A stretch of 64,000 nucleotides of DNA, from NCBI RefSeq assembly GCF_018687675.1, contig NZ_CP061302.1:1872192-1936191 (forward strand), in the 5' to 3' direction. The notes beneath the pieces were generated by a model. The model searched no databases. It was not told the DNA's origin and saw only the letters and a list, made by a program, of their open reading frames with translations. The position numbers were made by a program, and so were the translations under genes. The stretch comes from Polynucleobacter sp. MG-Unter2-18. GTDB lineage: Bacteria; Pseudomonadota; Gammaproteobacteria; Burkholderiales; Burkholderiaceae. The stretch's first letter is position 1. Each line of letters begins with the position of its first letter. Shown here piece by piece: positions 47,321-56,483 of the stretch.

Positions 47321-48766
47321 TTAATAACGATAGTGATCGGTCTTATAAGGACCTTCTTTCGTCACACCAATGTAAGAAGCTTGCTGATCTGACAATACGG
47401 TTAACTGAGCATTCAATGTCTTGAGCTGCAAACGTGCAACCTTTTCATCCAAATGCTTAGGCAATGTATAAACACCGACTGGGTATTTATCTGTGCCAAC
47501 CGCATTCCACAATTCGATCTGTGCAATCACTTGGTTTGCAAATGAAGAGCTCATTACGTATGAAGGATGTCCGGTACCACAACCGAGATTAACCAAACGA
47601 CCTTTGGCCAAGATGATGATGCGCTTCTCGGGATTGCCGTTAGCTGCCGGGAAAATCACGTGATCTACTTGTGGCTTAATTTCTTCCCACTTGTATTTCT
47701 CAATACCAGCAACATCAATCTCATTATCGAAGTGGCCAATGTTACAAACGATCGCTTGATTCTTCATCTTAACCATATGGTCGTGTGTGATCACATGATA
47801 GTTACCAGTTGCTGAAACAAAGATATCCGCTTTATCTGCAGCGTAATCCATTGTGACAACGCGGTAACCTTCCATCGCAGCTTGCAATGCACAAATTGGA
47901 TCCACTTCAGTAACCCAAACTTGAGCAGACAAAGCACGCAGAGCTTGTGCTGAACCCTTACCTACGTCGCCATAACCACAAATAACGGCAACCTTACCGG
48001 CAACCATCACATCGGTAGCACGCTTGATCGCGTCAACCAAAGACTCGCGGCAACCATAGAGGTTGTCGAACTTGCTCTTGGTAACAGAGTCATTGACGTT
48101 AATAGCCGGGAACTTTAATTCGCCCTTAGCAAACATCTGATAGAGGCGATGTACACCAGTAGTAGTCTCTTCTGTAACGCCTTTAACTTTTTCTAAACGG
48201 GTGGAATACCAAGTTGAGTCTTGCGCCAATTTCTTTTTGATGGCCGCAAACAAAATGGTTTCTTCTTCGCTAGTTGGGTGATTCAAGCAAGCCTGATCTT
48301 TCTCAGCGCGTGCACCGAGGTGAAGCAACAAAGTCGCATCACCACCGTCATCCAAAATCATATTAGTGAAGCCGCCATCAGCCCACTCAAAAATACGGTG
48401 GGTGTAATCCCAGTATTGCTCAAGCGTTTCACCCTTAATCGCAAACACCGGTGTGCCGTTAGCAGCAATCGCTGCAGCAGCGTGGTCTTGTGTAGAGAAA
48501 ATATTGCAAGATGCCCACTGCACTTCAGCGCCAAGCGCTTCCAGCGTCTCGATCAAGACTGCAGTTTGAATAGTCATATGCAATGAGCCGGTGATGCGCG
48601 CACCACGCAATGGCTGCTGCGCTGCGAACTCATCGCGAATGGCGATCAGGCCTGGCATTTCAGTTTCAGCAATGGCGATTTCTTTACGGCCAAAGTCAGC
48701 CAAAGAAATATCAGCAATAGCGCAACGGGTTGCTACAAAGTTATTTAAATCGGAAACGGTACTCAT
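47321..48766 (-). CDS. ahcY: S-adenosyl-L-homocysteine hydrolase
   Basis: Splits SAH to homocysteine and adenosine, relieving inhibition of methyltransferases. 481 aa from the ATG at 48766 with GGAG five bases upstream; an in-frame extension to 48826 runs across the riboswitch leader. NAD-binding loop GYGDVGKG (264-271), ILDDGGDAT and catalytic [13 protein letters not shown] are intact. It carries the ~40-residue insert of long-type proteobacterial AhcY. Controlled by the SAH riboswitch in its 5' leader; metF follows in the same direction. Confidence 0.97.
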   Translation of the reverse strand: MSTVSDLNNFVATRCAIADISLADFGRKEIAIAETEMPGLIAIRDEFAAQQPLRGARITGSLHMTIQTAVLIETLEALGAEVQWASCNIFSTQDHAAAAIAANGTPVFAIKGETLEQYWDYTHRIFEWADGGFTNMILDDGGDATLLLHLGARAEKDQACLNHPTSEEETILFAAIKKKLAQDSTWYSTRLEKVKGVTEETTTGVHRLYQMFAKGELKFPAINVNDSVTKSKFDNLYGCRESLVDAIKRATDVMVAGKVAVICGYGDVGKGSAQALRALSAQVWVTEVDPICALQAAMEGYRVVTMDYAADKADIFVSATGNYHVITHDHMVKMKNQAIVCNIGHFDNEIDVAGIEKYKWEEIKPQVDHVIFPAANGNPEKRIIILAKGRLVNLGCGTGHPSYVMSSSFANQVIAQIELWNAVGTDKYPVGVYTLPKHLDEKVARLQLKTLNAQLTVLSDQQASYIGVTKEGPYKTDHYRY

Positions 48767-48771
48767 GAATG

Positions 48772-48800
48772 CTCCAGCTAAATACGATCCAATGCTGGAG
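48772..48800 (-). promoter_or_regulatory. ahcY ribosome-site sequestering hairpin
   Basis: On the minus strand CTCCAGC (48800-48794) and GCTGGAG (48778-48772) form a perfect 7-bp stem with a 15-base loop. Its 3' arm contains GGAG, the Shine-Dalgarno of ahcY five bases before the ATG. It is the likely expression platform of the riboswitch acting on translation. A second stem, CTCGCTA (48837-48831) with TAGCGAG (48813-48807), overlaps the 3' end of the aptamer and could compete with it. Confidence 0.7.
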
Positions 48801-48834
48801 TAGAAACTCGCTAGCCATTGAATCATGGGTTAGC

Positions 48835-48938
48835 GAGCGCAGTTGCAATTAGCAAACTCTGGGGTTACCTAGGAGTTCACTCCCTTCAAGCCTGGGGAAA
48901 CACTGGTTCTCAGTATTCCTTGCAACGCTCCTTGAAGG
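48835..48938 (-). ncRNA. SAH riboswitch aptamer (ahcY leader)
   Basis: Read on the minus strand: P1 closes by CCTTCAAG with CTTGAAGG; the conserved GGAGCGTTGCAAGG core follows the first P1 strand, CCAGGCTTGAAGG ends P1, and a later TTGCAACTGCGCTC pairs back with GAGCG-TTGCAA to form the pseudoknot/P4. This matches the S-adenosylhomocysteine riboswitch of betaproteobacterial and pseudomonad ahcY leaders, which turns expression on when SAH rises. Boundaries are approximate. Confidence 0.92.
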
Positions 48939-48968
48939 TATGGCGAAATTGTAATCAATTTCGCCATA
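48939..48968. repeat. 13-bp perfect inverted repeat over the ahcY promoter region
   Basis: TATGGCGAAATTG, a four-base spacer and CAATTTCGCCATA. On the minus strand a -10-like TACAAT (48953-48958) lies in it, and a start a few bases later would begin just at the riboswitch P1. It may be an operator, or a transcript-end hairpin for metK; there is no T-run for an intrinsic terminator. Confidence 0.6.
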
Positions 48969-49017
48969 TTTCGCCTCAAAACAAAACATACTGCCAATTT
49001 ACTACTTAGAAAGCAGG

Positions 49018-50184
49018 TTACAGGCCAGCGGCTGCGCGTAATGCCGGCGCCTTATCGCACTGCTCCCAAGTAAATTCTGGCTCTTCACGACCAAAGTGGC
49101 CATATGCAGCAGTCTTGCGATAAATCGGACGCAAGAGGTTCAACATCTTGACGATGCCTTTTGGACGCAAGTCAAAATGCTCAGATACCAGTTGCGCAAT
49201 CTTTTCATCAGAGATCTTGCCAGTGCCAAAGGTGCTAACCATCACTGAAGTTGGCTTCGCCACACCAATTGCGTAAGAGATCTGAATCAAGCACTTACTT
49301 GCCAAACCAGCAGCAACTACGTTCTTCGCTACATAACGACCAGCATAGGCAGCAGAACGATCTACCTTAGAGGGATCCTTACCTGAGAATGCGCCACCAC
49401 CATGTGGGGCCGCACCGCCGTAAGTGTCCACAATGATCTTACGACCTGTCAGACCACAATCGCCTTGCGGACCACCGATCACAAATCGACCTGTTGGGTT
49501 CACCAAGAAGTTAATTGCACCTTTGATCAAGTGCTTTGGTAATACTGGTTTGATGATTTCTTCGATCACTGCTTCACGCAATTTCTCAAGAGAAATATCT
49601 TCATCATGCTGCGTGGAGAGAACCACGGTATCGATTGAGTCAGGCTTGCCATCCACGTAACGCAAGGTCACTTGAGACTTGGCATCCGGACGCAGCCAGT
49701 TCAAACGGCCATCACGGCGCAATTGAGATTGACGCTCTACCAAGCGGTGTGACAAATGAATTGGTAAAGGCATGAGCTCTGTCGTTTCATCACAGGCATA
49801 ACCAAACATCAAGCCTTGATCACCAGCGCCTTGATCTAAGCCATCGTCATGCGCCTTATCAACGCCTTGAGCGATATCAGGGCTTTGCTTGTCATAGGCA
49901 ACCAAAACTGCACAACCTTTGTAGTCAATGCCGTAGTCAGTGTTGTCGTAACCAATTTCACGCAAAGTGTTACGGGCTACTTGGATATAGTCCACGTTGG
50001 CATTTGTAGTAATCTCACCAGCCAACACTACCAAGCCGGTATTACACAAAGTTTCTGCAGCAACGCGCGCAGTAGGGTCCTGAGCTAGGATCGAATCCAA
50101 GATCGCATCAGAGATTTGGTCTGCTACTTTGTCGGGGTGACCTTCAGAAACCGATTCTGAGGTGAAGAAGTAATCATTTGCCAT
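49018..50184 (-). CDS. metK: S-adenosylmethionine synthetase
   Basis: Makes SAM from methionine and ATP. 388 aa, standard length. GHPDK near 15 (ATP/Met site), signature GAGDQG (119-124), GGGAFSGKD further on. It precedes ahcY on the same strand, separated by 250 bp that hold the riboswitch and the palindrome, so the genes are probably transcribed separately. A promoter with TAGAAT lies about 120 bp upstream of the start, giving a long leader with strong secondary structure. Confidence 0.97.
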   Translation of the reverse strand: MANDYFFTSESVSEGHPDKVADQISDAILDSILAQDPTARVAAETLCNTGLVVLAGEITTNANVDYIQVARNTLREIGYDNTDYGIDYKGCAVLVAYDKQSPDIAQGVDKAHDDGLDQGAGDQGLMFGYACDETTELMPLPIHLSHRLVERQSQLRRDGRLNWLRPDAKSQVTLRYVDGKPDSIDTVVLSTQHDEDISLEKLREAVIEEIIKPVLPKHLIKGAINFLVNPTGRFVIGGPQGDCGLTGRKIIVDTYGGAAPHGGGAFSGKDPSKVDRSAAYAGRYVAKNVVAAGLASKCLIQISYAIGVAKPTSVMVSTFGTGKISDEKIAQLVSEHFDLRPKGIVKMLNLLRPIYRKTAAYGHFGREEPEFTWEQCDKAPALRAAAGL

Positions 50185-50217
50185 TGCATATTCCTTTAAA
50201 AATTAACACGATCTATA

Positions 50218-50289
50218 GGACAACTCGACGTGCCAGGAATTTCAACGGCGACGCTTTAGCAGAATTTATGAATCGCCCTGCAAGTTGCC
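50218..50289 (-). promoter_or_regulatory. Candidate structured leader RNA of metK
   Basis: On the minus strand GGCAACTTG (50289-50281) pairs with CGAGTTGTCC (50227-50218) with one bulged U; nested inside, GGCGA (50277-50273 as TCGCC on plus) pairs with TCGCC, and a short CAG/CTG helix joins them. It lies 33 bp before the metK start, between promoter and ribosome site. I cannot match it to SAM-I, SAM-II, SAM-IV or SAM/SAH riboswitch cores; whether it binds a ligand is unknown. Confidence 0.4.
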
Positions 50290-50308
50290 TTAACTCAGCG
50301 ATGGCACA

Positions 50309-50338
50309 ATTCTATCCGAAAAACACCATATTCATCAA
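50309..50338 (-). promoter_or_regulatory. metK promoter
   Basis: On the minus strand TTGATG (50333-50338) and TAGAAT (50309-50314) are 18 bp apart, four and five matches of six to the sigma-70 boxes. Transcription would start near 50302 and leave a ~118-base leader before the metK ATG. Confidence 0.5.
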
Positions 50339-50387
50339 GCGAAGCTGGAAATTTGGCCCTATCGCCCGCATTGAATATCATTAGAGG

Positions 50388-51248
50388 GTGTACAAAATCC
50401 TTCTCAAGCTAACCCTCGCTGCAATTGCAGTCTTGCCCTTATTCGTAGTTCAGGTGATTGGGGCTGCCTTAGGGATCTTAGCCTACCTAGGATCCAAACA
50501 ATATCGATCACTTTTTCGCCCTCAATATGAGGCGGTTACTAAAAGCCATCATCTACCACTTCAAATCTGGAGTGCAGCGGCAGCCTCAGGGCAGCTCTTC
50601 TCAGACAGTTTGTGGATTTGGCGAAATCCCAAAAAAGCACTTTCCCTAGTTGAAATACAAGACTGGGATCTAGTTGAGGCAGCCATTAATGAAGGTCATG
50701 GCTTAGTCATGCTCACACCACACCTAGGCGGCTTTGAAATCATTCCCCGAGTATTGGCTCAACACTTCCCTGCCACCATCCTCTATCGCCCTTCTCGCCA
50801 AGAATGGCTCAATGAACTAGTGGAAGAGGGTCGCGCCTATCCCAATATGCACTTCGTACCAACCAACCTGCATGGCGTTCGTCAAATGACACGCGCCCTA
50901 ACCCGCGGGGAAGCCATTGGGATTCTTCCAGATCAAGTACCGAGTGGCGGTGAAGGAGTATGGGTACCGTTCTTTGGGCGCTTAGCTTATACAACGCCAC
51001 TGCCAGCACGCTTAGCCAATCGCAACAAAACACCTGTTGTCATGTTTACTGCTAAACGTAAAGGGCTAGGCAAAGGCTGGCTCATGCAAGCCAAGAGGCT
51101 AGAGCCACTTTCTGAAGATTCCACACTGGCAGCGGCTGAACTGAACGTTGCCATTGAGAATGCCATCTTAGTTGCACCCAATCAATTTATCTGGGCGTAT
51201 AACCGCTACAAACATCCAAGCGGAGCAGAATTGCCACCAAGTAATTAG
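50388..51248 (+). CDS. LpxL/HtrB-type lysophospholipid acyltransferase (first copy)
   Basis: 286 aa. Start is GTG with an in-frame stop two codons before it, so no earlier start exists. An N-terminal membrane anchor (about 9-35) is followed by the H-x4-E catalytic motif at His112 and Glu117 (PHLGGFEIIPR), then DQVPSGGEGVWVPFFGR, the family's substrate block. It likely acylates lipid A or a related lipid. A second family member follows 25 bp later, then dapF: two similar genes before dapF recur in Burkholderiales. Confidence 0.85.
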   Translation: MYKILLKLTLAAIAVLPLFVVQVIGAALGILAYLGSKQYRSLFRPQYEAVTKSHHLPLQIWSAAAASGQLFSDSLWIWRNPKKALSLVEIQDWDLVEAAINEGHGLVMLTPHLGGFEIIPRVLAQHFPATILYRPSRQEWLNELVEEGRAYPNMHFVPTNLHGVRQMTRALTRGEAIGILPDQVPSGGEGVWVPFFGRLAYTTPLPARLANRNKTPVVMFTAKRKGLGKGWLMQAKRLEPLSEDSTLAAAELNVAIENAILVAPNQFIWAYNRYKHPSGAELPPSN

Positions 51249-51272
51249 TTAGTAAATTTATAATTTGTTCTC

Positions 51273-52172
51273 ATGACCTGGTTACAAAATGTTTTTAATT
51301 TTCTAGCGCTGAGCTTACTGCGCCTGTTTGCATTTTTACCCTATAGCCTCACTATTCAGATTGGCTATGGTCTTGGCTGGTTAGCAGCACATATACCCAA
51401 TGAGCGTGCCAAGGTTGTTAAAACGAACTTGCGCCTGTGCTTTCCCAATCTAAGCGAAGAGGAAATTCATTTCCTTTCGCTAGAGCACTGGAAATTATTT
51501 GGTCGTAGCGTGATGGAGAGAAGTCGCATCTGGCTTGGTAGTGGAAAACAGATTACTGATATCGTCACCATCAACTCTGCTATTACTCTAGGCGATCGTA
51601 AGCCACGACTCCTGATTAACCCCCACTTTATTGGACTTGAAGGTGGCTTTATGGCCCTCTCCGTCTTAGCAAGCGAGCATGACTGGCCTCGCGGTGCTGG
51701 CCTCTATCAAAACATGAAAAACCCCTTCTTCAATCAAAAAATGATTGAATGGAGAAATCGTTTCGGAGGGAAATCGATTGAGAGACAAAGCCGCTTACGT
51801 GATTTGATTCGGGAAATTCAGACGGGGAACTTTATTTTTATTGCACCCGATATTGATCTCGGTCCACGTGACTCTATTTTTGTACCCTTCTTTGGTATTC
51901 AGACAAATACGATCACCTCTGTGTCACGTTTAGCTAGGCTTAGTGGCGCAGAAGTTTGCCTCATGACTACCACCCTGAATCCTGATCGCAAAGCTTATAC
52001 CTGCAATATCAGCGCCCCACTTCCCAACTTCCCAACAGATGATGTGGAAGCCGATACTACGCGCCTGAATAAATACATCGAAGAGCTTGTTCGAGAAAGG
52101 CCGGCAGAGTACTATTGGGTACACAAACGCTTTAAGCATAGGCCACCCGGCGAGCCTAGCCTTTATAACTAA
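51273..52172 (+). CDS. LpxL/HtrB-type lipid A acyltransferase (second copy)
   Basis: 299 aa, same family as the preceding gene but with clearly different sequence. Membrane anchor about 9-30, [11 protein letters not shown] block, H-x4-E at His118 and Glu123 ([10 protein letters not shown]), and [19 protein letters not shown]. The pair may add the secondary acyl chains of lipid A at two positions, with different donor or acceptor preference; which is which cannot be decided. Ends 11 bp before dapF. Confidence 0.88.
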   Translation: MTWLQNVFNFLALSLLRLFAFLPYSLTIQIGYGLGWLAAHIPNERAKVVKTNLRLCFPNLSEEEIHFLSLEHWKLFGRSVMERSRIWLGSGKQITDIVTINSAITLGDRKPRLLINPHFIGLEGGFMALSVLASEHDWPRGAGLYQNMKNPFFNQKMIEWRNRFGGKSIERQSRLRDLIREIQTGNFIFIAPDIDLGPRDSIFVPFFGIQTNTITSVSRLARLSGAEVCLMTTTLNPDRKAYTCNISAPLPNFPTDDVEADTTRLNKYIEELVRERPAEYYWVHKRFKHRPPGEPSLYN

Positions 52173-52183
52173 TTGGAATTCTT

Positions 52184-53086
52184 GTGAGCACGAATTTAAA
52201 CAGGTCTGCACGCACATTGCGCTTTACCAAAATGCATGGTGCAGGCAATGACTTCATTGTGCTCAATGGGATTGATCAAGATCTCACCAACATCACCCGC
52301 GAGCAATGGCAACAACTAGCACATCGTCAGCTTGGCATTGGCGCCGATCAAATTCTTCTGGTTGAAAAAGCTACGCGCCCGGATGCTGACTTTCGTTATC
52401 GCATTTTTAATTCTGATGGTGGCGAGGTTGAGCAATGCGGCAATGGCTCACGCTGCTTTGTTCGCTTTGTACTCGACCAAGGCCTTTCCAGAAAAAATCC
52501 TTTGCGTGTAGAAGTGGCACATACCATCCTCACCCTGAAATCTCATGATGATGGCCAAGTGGAAGTGGATATGGGCGCGCCGATTTTTGAGCATAGTCAA
52601 ATTCCTTTTAATGCGAGCGACTTAGCAAGTAAGCAAGAGTTTCATGAAATGCTGTATGCACTACCCATTAAAACTCCTGCTGCACACGACAGTTGGATCG
52701 GCGTTGTCTCGATGGGCAATCCTCATGCAGTTCAAGTGGTGGGCGATATCAATAGCGCGCCTGTACTCGAAGAGGGTCCATCAATTGAAAAAAATCCTGT
52801 ATTTCCAAAACGTGTAAATGCAGGCTATATGCAAATCCTGAATCGCCATGAAATCCAATTGCGCGTCTATGAGCGCGGCGCTGGCGAGACCCTCGCTTGC
52901 GGCACTGGCGCATGCGCTGCTGTGGTTTCAGGCATTCGTCGTGGCTTGCTCGACTCACCGGTGAAGGTGCATACCCGTGGGGGCGATTTACAAATTGCCT
53001 GGGGCGGCCTCATCAATGGAGTGATTCAACCTGTGATCATGACCGGCCCAGCCATTACCGTATTCGAAGGCGAAGTAACAATCTAA
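52184..53086 (+). CDS. dapF: Diaminopimelate epimerase
   Basis: Converts LL- to meso-diaminopimelate for peptidoglycan and lysine. 300 aa, GTG start after a GGA. The catalytic cysteines are Cys85 (EQCGNGSR) and Cys239 (LACGTGAC), and the opening [13 protein letters not shown] is the family signature. Last gene of the plus-strand LpxL-LpxL-dapF unit, converging on pyrE across a short hairpin. Confidence 0.96.
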   Translation: MSTNLNRSARTLRFTKMHGAGNDFIVLNGIDQDLTNITREQWQQLAHRQLGIGADQILLVEKATRPDADFRYRIFNSDGGEVEQCGNGSRCFVRFVLDQGLSRKNPLRVEVAHTILTLKSHDDGQVEVDMGAPIFEHSQIPFNASDLASKQEFHEMLYALPIKTPAAHDSWIGVVSMGNPHAVQVVGDINSAPVLEEGPSIEKNPVFPKRVNAGYMQILNRHEIQLRVYERGAGETLACGTGACAAVVSGIRRGLLDSPVKVHTRGGDLQIAWGGLINGVIQPVIMTGPAITVFEGEVTI

Positions 53087-53097
53087 GACTGAAGCTA

Positions 53098-53116
53098 TGC
53101 AGTTTCTGCAACTGCA
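53098..53116. terminator. Hairpin between converging dapF and pyrE
   Basis: TGCAGTT, a five-base loop and AACTGCA form a perfect 7-bp stem in the 36-bp gap. No T-run follows on either strand, so terminator activity is uncertain. Confidence 0.35.
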
Positions 53117-53122
53117 ATCTAA

Positions 53123-53791
53123 TTAAATGCCGTACTTCTCACGATAGGCTTTGACTGCCGGCAGGTAACTTGTTAGCTCCGCATTGCTTGAGGCGGTTAA
53201 GAAAGCCATCAAGTCTGCTAGGTTCGCAATTGCTACCACTGGCAAGCCAAATTCTTGCTCTACAGCTTGAACTGCTGACTTGTCACCAACTTCAGTAGCA
53301 GTCCCTGACTTCTCCATACGATCCAAGGCAATTAATACTGCTGCAGGCTCAGCACCCGCCTCACGAATGAGCTTGACGGACTCTCGTACAGATGTACCTG
53401 CAGAAATCACATCATCAATGATGACCACCTTGCCTTTTACTGGGGCGCCGACCAATGAACCGCCCTCGCCATGGTCTTTTGCTTCTTTCCGGTTGTAAGC
53501 ATAAGGCACATTAAGACCAGTGTCAGCCAATGCAATTGCTGTTGCGGCAGCCAAAGTAATTCCCTTATAAGCAGGGCCATACAGCATGTCGTACTGGAGA
53601 CCAGACTCTTGCAGGGCTTTGGCGTAATAGCGACCTAGCGCACTTAAGCGAGCGCCATCGTTAAACCCACCGGCATTAAAGAAATAAGGTGAAAGGCGCC
53701 CCGCTTTAGTTTTAAACTCCCCAAATGACAAAACATTTGCTTCTAGGGCAAATTGAATAAAGTTATCTTGATTTGAATTTTTTGAGCTCAT
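53123..53791 (-). CDS. pyrE: Orotate phosphoribosyltransferase
   Basis: Pyrimidine synthesis: orotate plus PRPP gives OMP. 222 aa, with the PRPP-binding motif VVIIDDVISAGTS (about 131-143), GPAYKGI, and the flexible loop around NRKEAKDHGEGG. The start codon lies only 8 bp from the divergent xth start; the AGGCCT in between can act as a ribosome site for both. Confidence 0.96.
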   Translation of the reverse strand: MSSKNSNQDNFIQFALEANVLSFGEFKTKAGRLSPYFFNAGGFNDGARLSALGRYYAKALQESGLQYDMLYGPAYKGITLAAATAIALADTGLNVPYAYNRKEAKDHGEGGSLVGAPVKGKVVIIDDVISAGTSVRESVKLIREAGAEPAAVLIALDRMEKSGTATEVGDKSAVQAVEQEFGLPVVAIANLADLMAFLTASSNAELTSYLPAVKAYREKYGI

Positions 53792-53799
53792 AGGCCTAT
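53790..53799. repeat. 10-bp palindrome between divergent pyrE and xth starts
   Basis: ATAGGCCTAT is a perfect palindrome that gives an AGG Shine-Dalgarno-like core a few bases before both start codons. With only 8 bp between the start codons the promoters must lie inside the opposing genes. Confidence 0.6.
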
Positions 53800-54582
53800 A
53801 TGTTACGCATCATTTCTGCCAACCTCAACGGTATCCGCTCGGCGGTCAAAAAAGGCTTCTTGCCCTGGGCCATAAAGCAAAAAGCCGACTTTATCTGCAT
53901 GCAGGAGCTTAAGGCTCAACAAGACGATTTGGAAGATGCCATCCTCAACCCAGATGGCCTGCACGGCTTCTTTCATCATGCCGAAAAAAAGGGCTATAGC
54001 GGTTGTGGCATCTACACCCCACATCAGCCTGACAAGGTGCTGTATGGCTATGGTAATGAAGAGTTTGATGCTGAGGGACGTTATGTCGAAGCTCGGTTCA
54101 AAAAGCTTTCAGTAATTTCCGTGTACATGCCCTCAGGCTCAAGCTCACCAGAAAGGCAGGAAGCTAAGTATCGTTATCTCGACTCTTTCTTAACGCATCT
54201 AGTAGAGCTTAAGAAATCAGGTCGTGAGATTGTGCTGTGCGGGGATGTCAATATTGCCCATAATGAGATTGACCTCAAGAACTGGAAAGGCAATCTCAAG
54301 AACTCCGGATTTTTACCAGAAGAGCGCGCTTGGTTGACAAACCTATTTAGTAAAGTTGGTTTTGTAGATGTCTACAGAAAACTAGAGCCCGAGACCACGG
54401 ATACCTGTTACACCTGGTGGAGTAATCGTGGGCAAGCGTATGCAAAAAATGTTGGTTGGCGCATCGACTATCACATCACCACTCCCGGGATTGCAGCAAG
54501 CGCCAAAAATACTACTGTGTATAAAGATGAGCGCTTTTCAGATCACGCGCCACTGACAGTAGATTACGACTGGTTTATTTAA
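53800..54582 (+). CDS. xth: Exodeoxyribonuclease III / AP endonuclease
   Basis: Base-excision repair: cuts at abasic sites and has 3' exonuclease activity. 260 aa of the EEP nuclease family. Opening SANLNGIRSA, catalytic Glu36 in CMQELKAQ, GDVNIAHNEID, WRIDYHITT and final SDHAPLTVDY with the general-base His. Overlaps the ampG stop by 8 bp tail to tail. Confidence 0.95.
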   Translation: MLRIISANLNGIRSAVKKGFLPWAIKQKADFICMQELKAQQDDLEDAILNPDGLHGFFHHAEKKGYSGCGIYTPHQPDKVLYGYGNEEFDAEGRYVEARFKKLSVISVYMPSGSSSPERQEAKYRYLDSFLTHLVELKKSGREIVLCGDVNIAHNEIDLKNWKGNLKNSGFLPEERAWLTNLFSKVGFVDVYRKLEPETTDTCYTWWSNRGQAYAKNVGWRIDYHITTPGIAASAKNTTVYKDERFSDHAPLTVDYDWFI

Positions 54583-55909
54583 AAACCTGTGAGTCATGCT
54601 TTTTAAATTCCACCACTTTGAAGTGAATAGTGAGCCAAATCAGAATTAATACTGGCGCACCAATAACTGCAGTGCTAATAAAAAAGTTTGAGTAGCCAAA
54701 GTGATTTACAAAGACGCCTGAGAACCCAGCCAACCACTTTGGCAATAAGAGCATCATTGAACTAAACAAGGCGTACTGCGTTGCGGAGTACTGAATATTC
54801 GTTAGTGCTGATAAGAATGCAATGAAAGCAGCTGTGGCAATTCCAGAACTCAGATTGTCAGCCGAGATAACCCAGATCAAGCCATGCAAGTCATGACCCT
54901 GCTTGGCAAGCCAAGCAAATAACAGGTTACTGACAGCCGACAAAATCGCACCCAAAAACAAAATCCGCATCACGCCAAAACGTAAGGTAAGGACGCCTCC
55001 AACGAAGGCGCCGACCAATGTCATCACTACCCCAAAGACTTTGCTCACTGCTGCCACTTCATCTTTGGTGTAACCCATGTCCACATAAAATGGGTTGGCC
55101 ATAATTCCCATCACCACATCACTAATGCGATAGATGGCAATTAAGGACAAAATTAAAATAGCGTGCCAACCGTAACGCTGAATAAAATCTGTAAATGGCT
55201 CAATCAAAGTTTGATATAGCCACGCTTTTGCATTTCGGGCTTTTACTAGCTCAATGCGAACGGGCTCTTTACTAAACAAGGTAGTAAGCACGCCAACAAT
55301 GATAGAGAGCGCCATACAAAGATAAGCAAATTGCCAGGCGGCTGGATCATAGCCAGTGGCACCTGCTTCAGCGCGGGCGGCTAACCAGAGAACACCAGCA
55401 CCAGACCAAATTAAAGCTAATCGATAGCCTGTTTGATAAGTAGCTGCCAGAGCCGCCTGGTGATCACTATCAGCAGACTCAATTCGGAAAGCATCCAAAG
55501 CAATATCTTGAGTTGCAGAACCAAATGCAACTAAGAGCGCACACCACACAATCGGCGTCAGCTGCACTTTAGGATCAATACTGGCCATACCAACTAGGCC
55601 AATAATAATGAGGAATTGCGCAAAAAGTAGCCAGCTACGCCTTCTGCCAAAAAATCTTGACAATAAGGGAATAGATAATCGATCTACCAAGGGAGCCCAC
55701 ATCCACTTAAAGGCATAAATCAAGCCAACCCAAGTGAGGTACCCAATCGTACTACGATCAATGCCAGCCTCTCGCAACCAAAAGCTGAGTGTTCCTAAAA
55801 TCAGCAGCAGGGGTAGACCAGCGGAGAAGCCCAAGAAGAGCATTCGAAGACATGGCCATTCGAGATAAACCCGAAAATCTTTCAGCCAGGACTGAGCACT
55901 ACTAAGCAC
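54575..55909 (-). CDS. ampG: AmpG-type muropeptide permease (MFS)
   Basis: 444-aa major facilitator, twelve predicted membrane spans. N-terminal FSAGLPLLLILGTLSFWLREAG and the WVGLIYAFKWMWAPLVDR block are AmpG hallmarks. It imports GlcNAc-anhydroMurNAc peptides released by lytic transglycosylases such as the Slt-like enzyme here, for recycling; no ampR or AmpC is in the window. Last of the dksA-argB-slmA-metX-metW-ampG series, overlapping metW by 8 bp. Confidence 0.9.
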   Translation of the reverse strand: MLSSAQSWLKDFRVYLEWPCLRMLFLGFSAGLPLLLILGTLSFWLREAGIDRSTIGYLTWVGLIYAFKWMWAPLVDRLSIPLLSRFFGRRRSWLLFAQFLIIIGLVGMASIDPKVQLTPIVWCALLVAFGSATQDIALDAFRIESADSDHQAALAATYQTGYRLALIWSGAGVLWLAARAEAGATGYDPAAWQFAYLCMALSIIVGVLTTLFSKEPVRIELVKARNAKAWLYQTLIEPFTDFIQRYGWHAILILSLIAIYRISDVVMGIMANPFYVDMGYTKDEVAAVSKVFGVVMTLVGAFVGGVLTLRFGVMRILFLGAILSAVSNLLFAWLAKQGHDLHGLIWVISADNLSSGIATAAFIAFLSALTNIQYSATQYALFSSMMLLLPKWLAGFSGVFVNHFGYSNFFISTAVIGAPVLILIWLTIHFKVVEFKKHDSQVFK

Positions 55910-56483
55910 GTCGAACGCGGAACAGCGCTAAGCTTCCAAAAAGATTGGGCATCAAGGTAACTTGCCGCCCCTCATGCAGGATGCATTGATCCAGAATCTG
56001 TAAGCCTAGGCTCGAAGCTAATTTTTCAAAATCAGCCACTGTGAGAACGCGTACATTGGGTGTGTTGTACCACTGATATGGGAGGCTTTTAGAAACTGGC
56101 ATGCGGCCAAAGCCAACGGCTAAGCGGTGCGACCAGTGGCCAAAGTTCGGAAAAGAAACAACCGACTCTTTGCCAACCCGGACGACTTCACGCAAGATCT
56201 TTTCAGTTTCATGAATAGTTTGCAGTGTTTGCGACAGCACTACCGTATCAAAACTATTGTTCTCAAAGAGCGCCAAGCCCCCTTCCAGATTTTGCTGAAT
56301 AACGTTTAAACCTTTTTGCACACAAGAAAGTACGCGCGCATCATCAATCTCAACTCCATAAGCGTGCACAGGTTTCTGTTTTTGCAAATATTCTAAGAAG
56401 CTGCCATCACCGCAACCGAGATCAAGCACTTCACTATTAGGTGCAATCCAATTTGCTATTGCGGCAAAGTCTGCGCGCTTCAT
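55902..56483 (-). CDS. metW: MetW methyltransferase-like protein
   Basis: 193-aa Rossmann SAM-dependent methyltransferase fold: [15 protein letters not shown] (19-33), then [15 protein letters not shown] and SFPNFGHW typical of MetW. MetW is regularly paired with metX and is required for or stimulates the homoserine acyltransferase in several proteobacteria; no methyl acceptor is known. Overlaps metX by 4 bp and ampG by 8 bp. Confidence 0.95.
   Translation of the reverse strand: MKRADFAAIANWIAPNSEVLDLGCGDGSFLEYLQKQKPVHAYGVEIDDARVLSCVQKGLNVIQQNLEGGLALFENNSFDTVVLSQTLQTIHETEKILREVVRVGKESVVSFPNFGHWSHRLAVGFGRMPVSKSLPYQWYNTPNVRVLTVADFEKLASSLGLQILDQCILHEGRQVTLMPNLFGSLALFRVRRA

Noticed and set aside
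50185..50387. Known SAM riboswitch (SAM-I, SAM-II or SAM/SAH) before metK
   Set aside because: None of the conserved cores of these classes was seen; only generic secondary structure.
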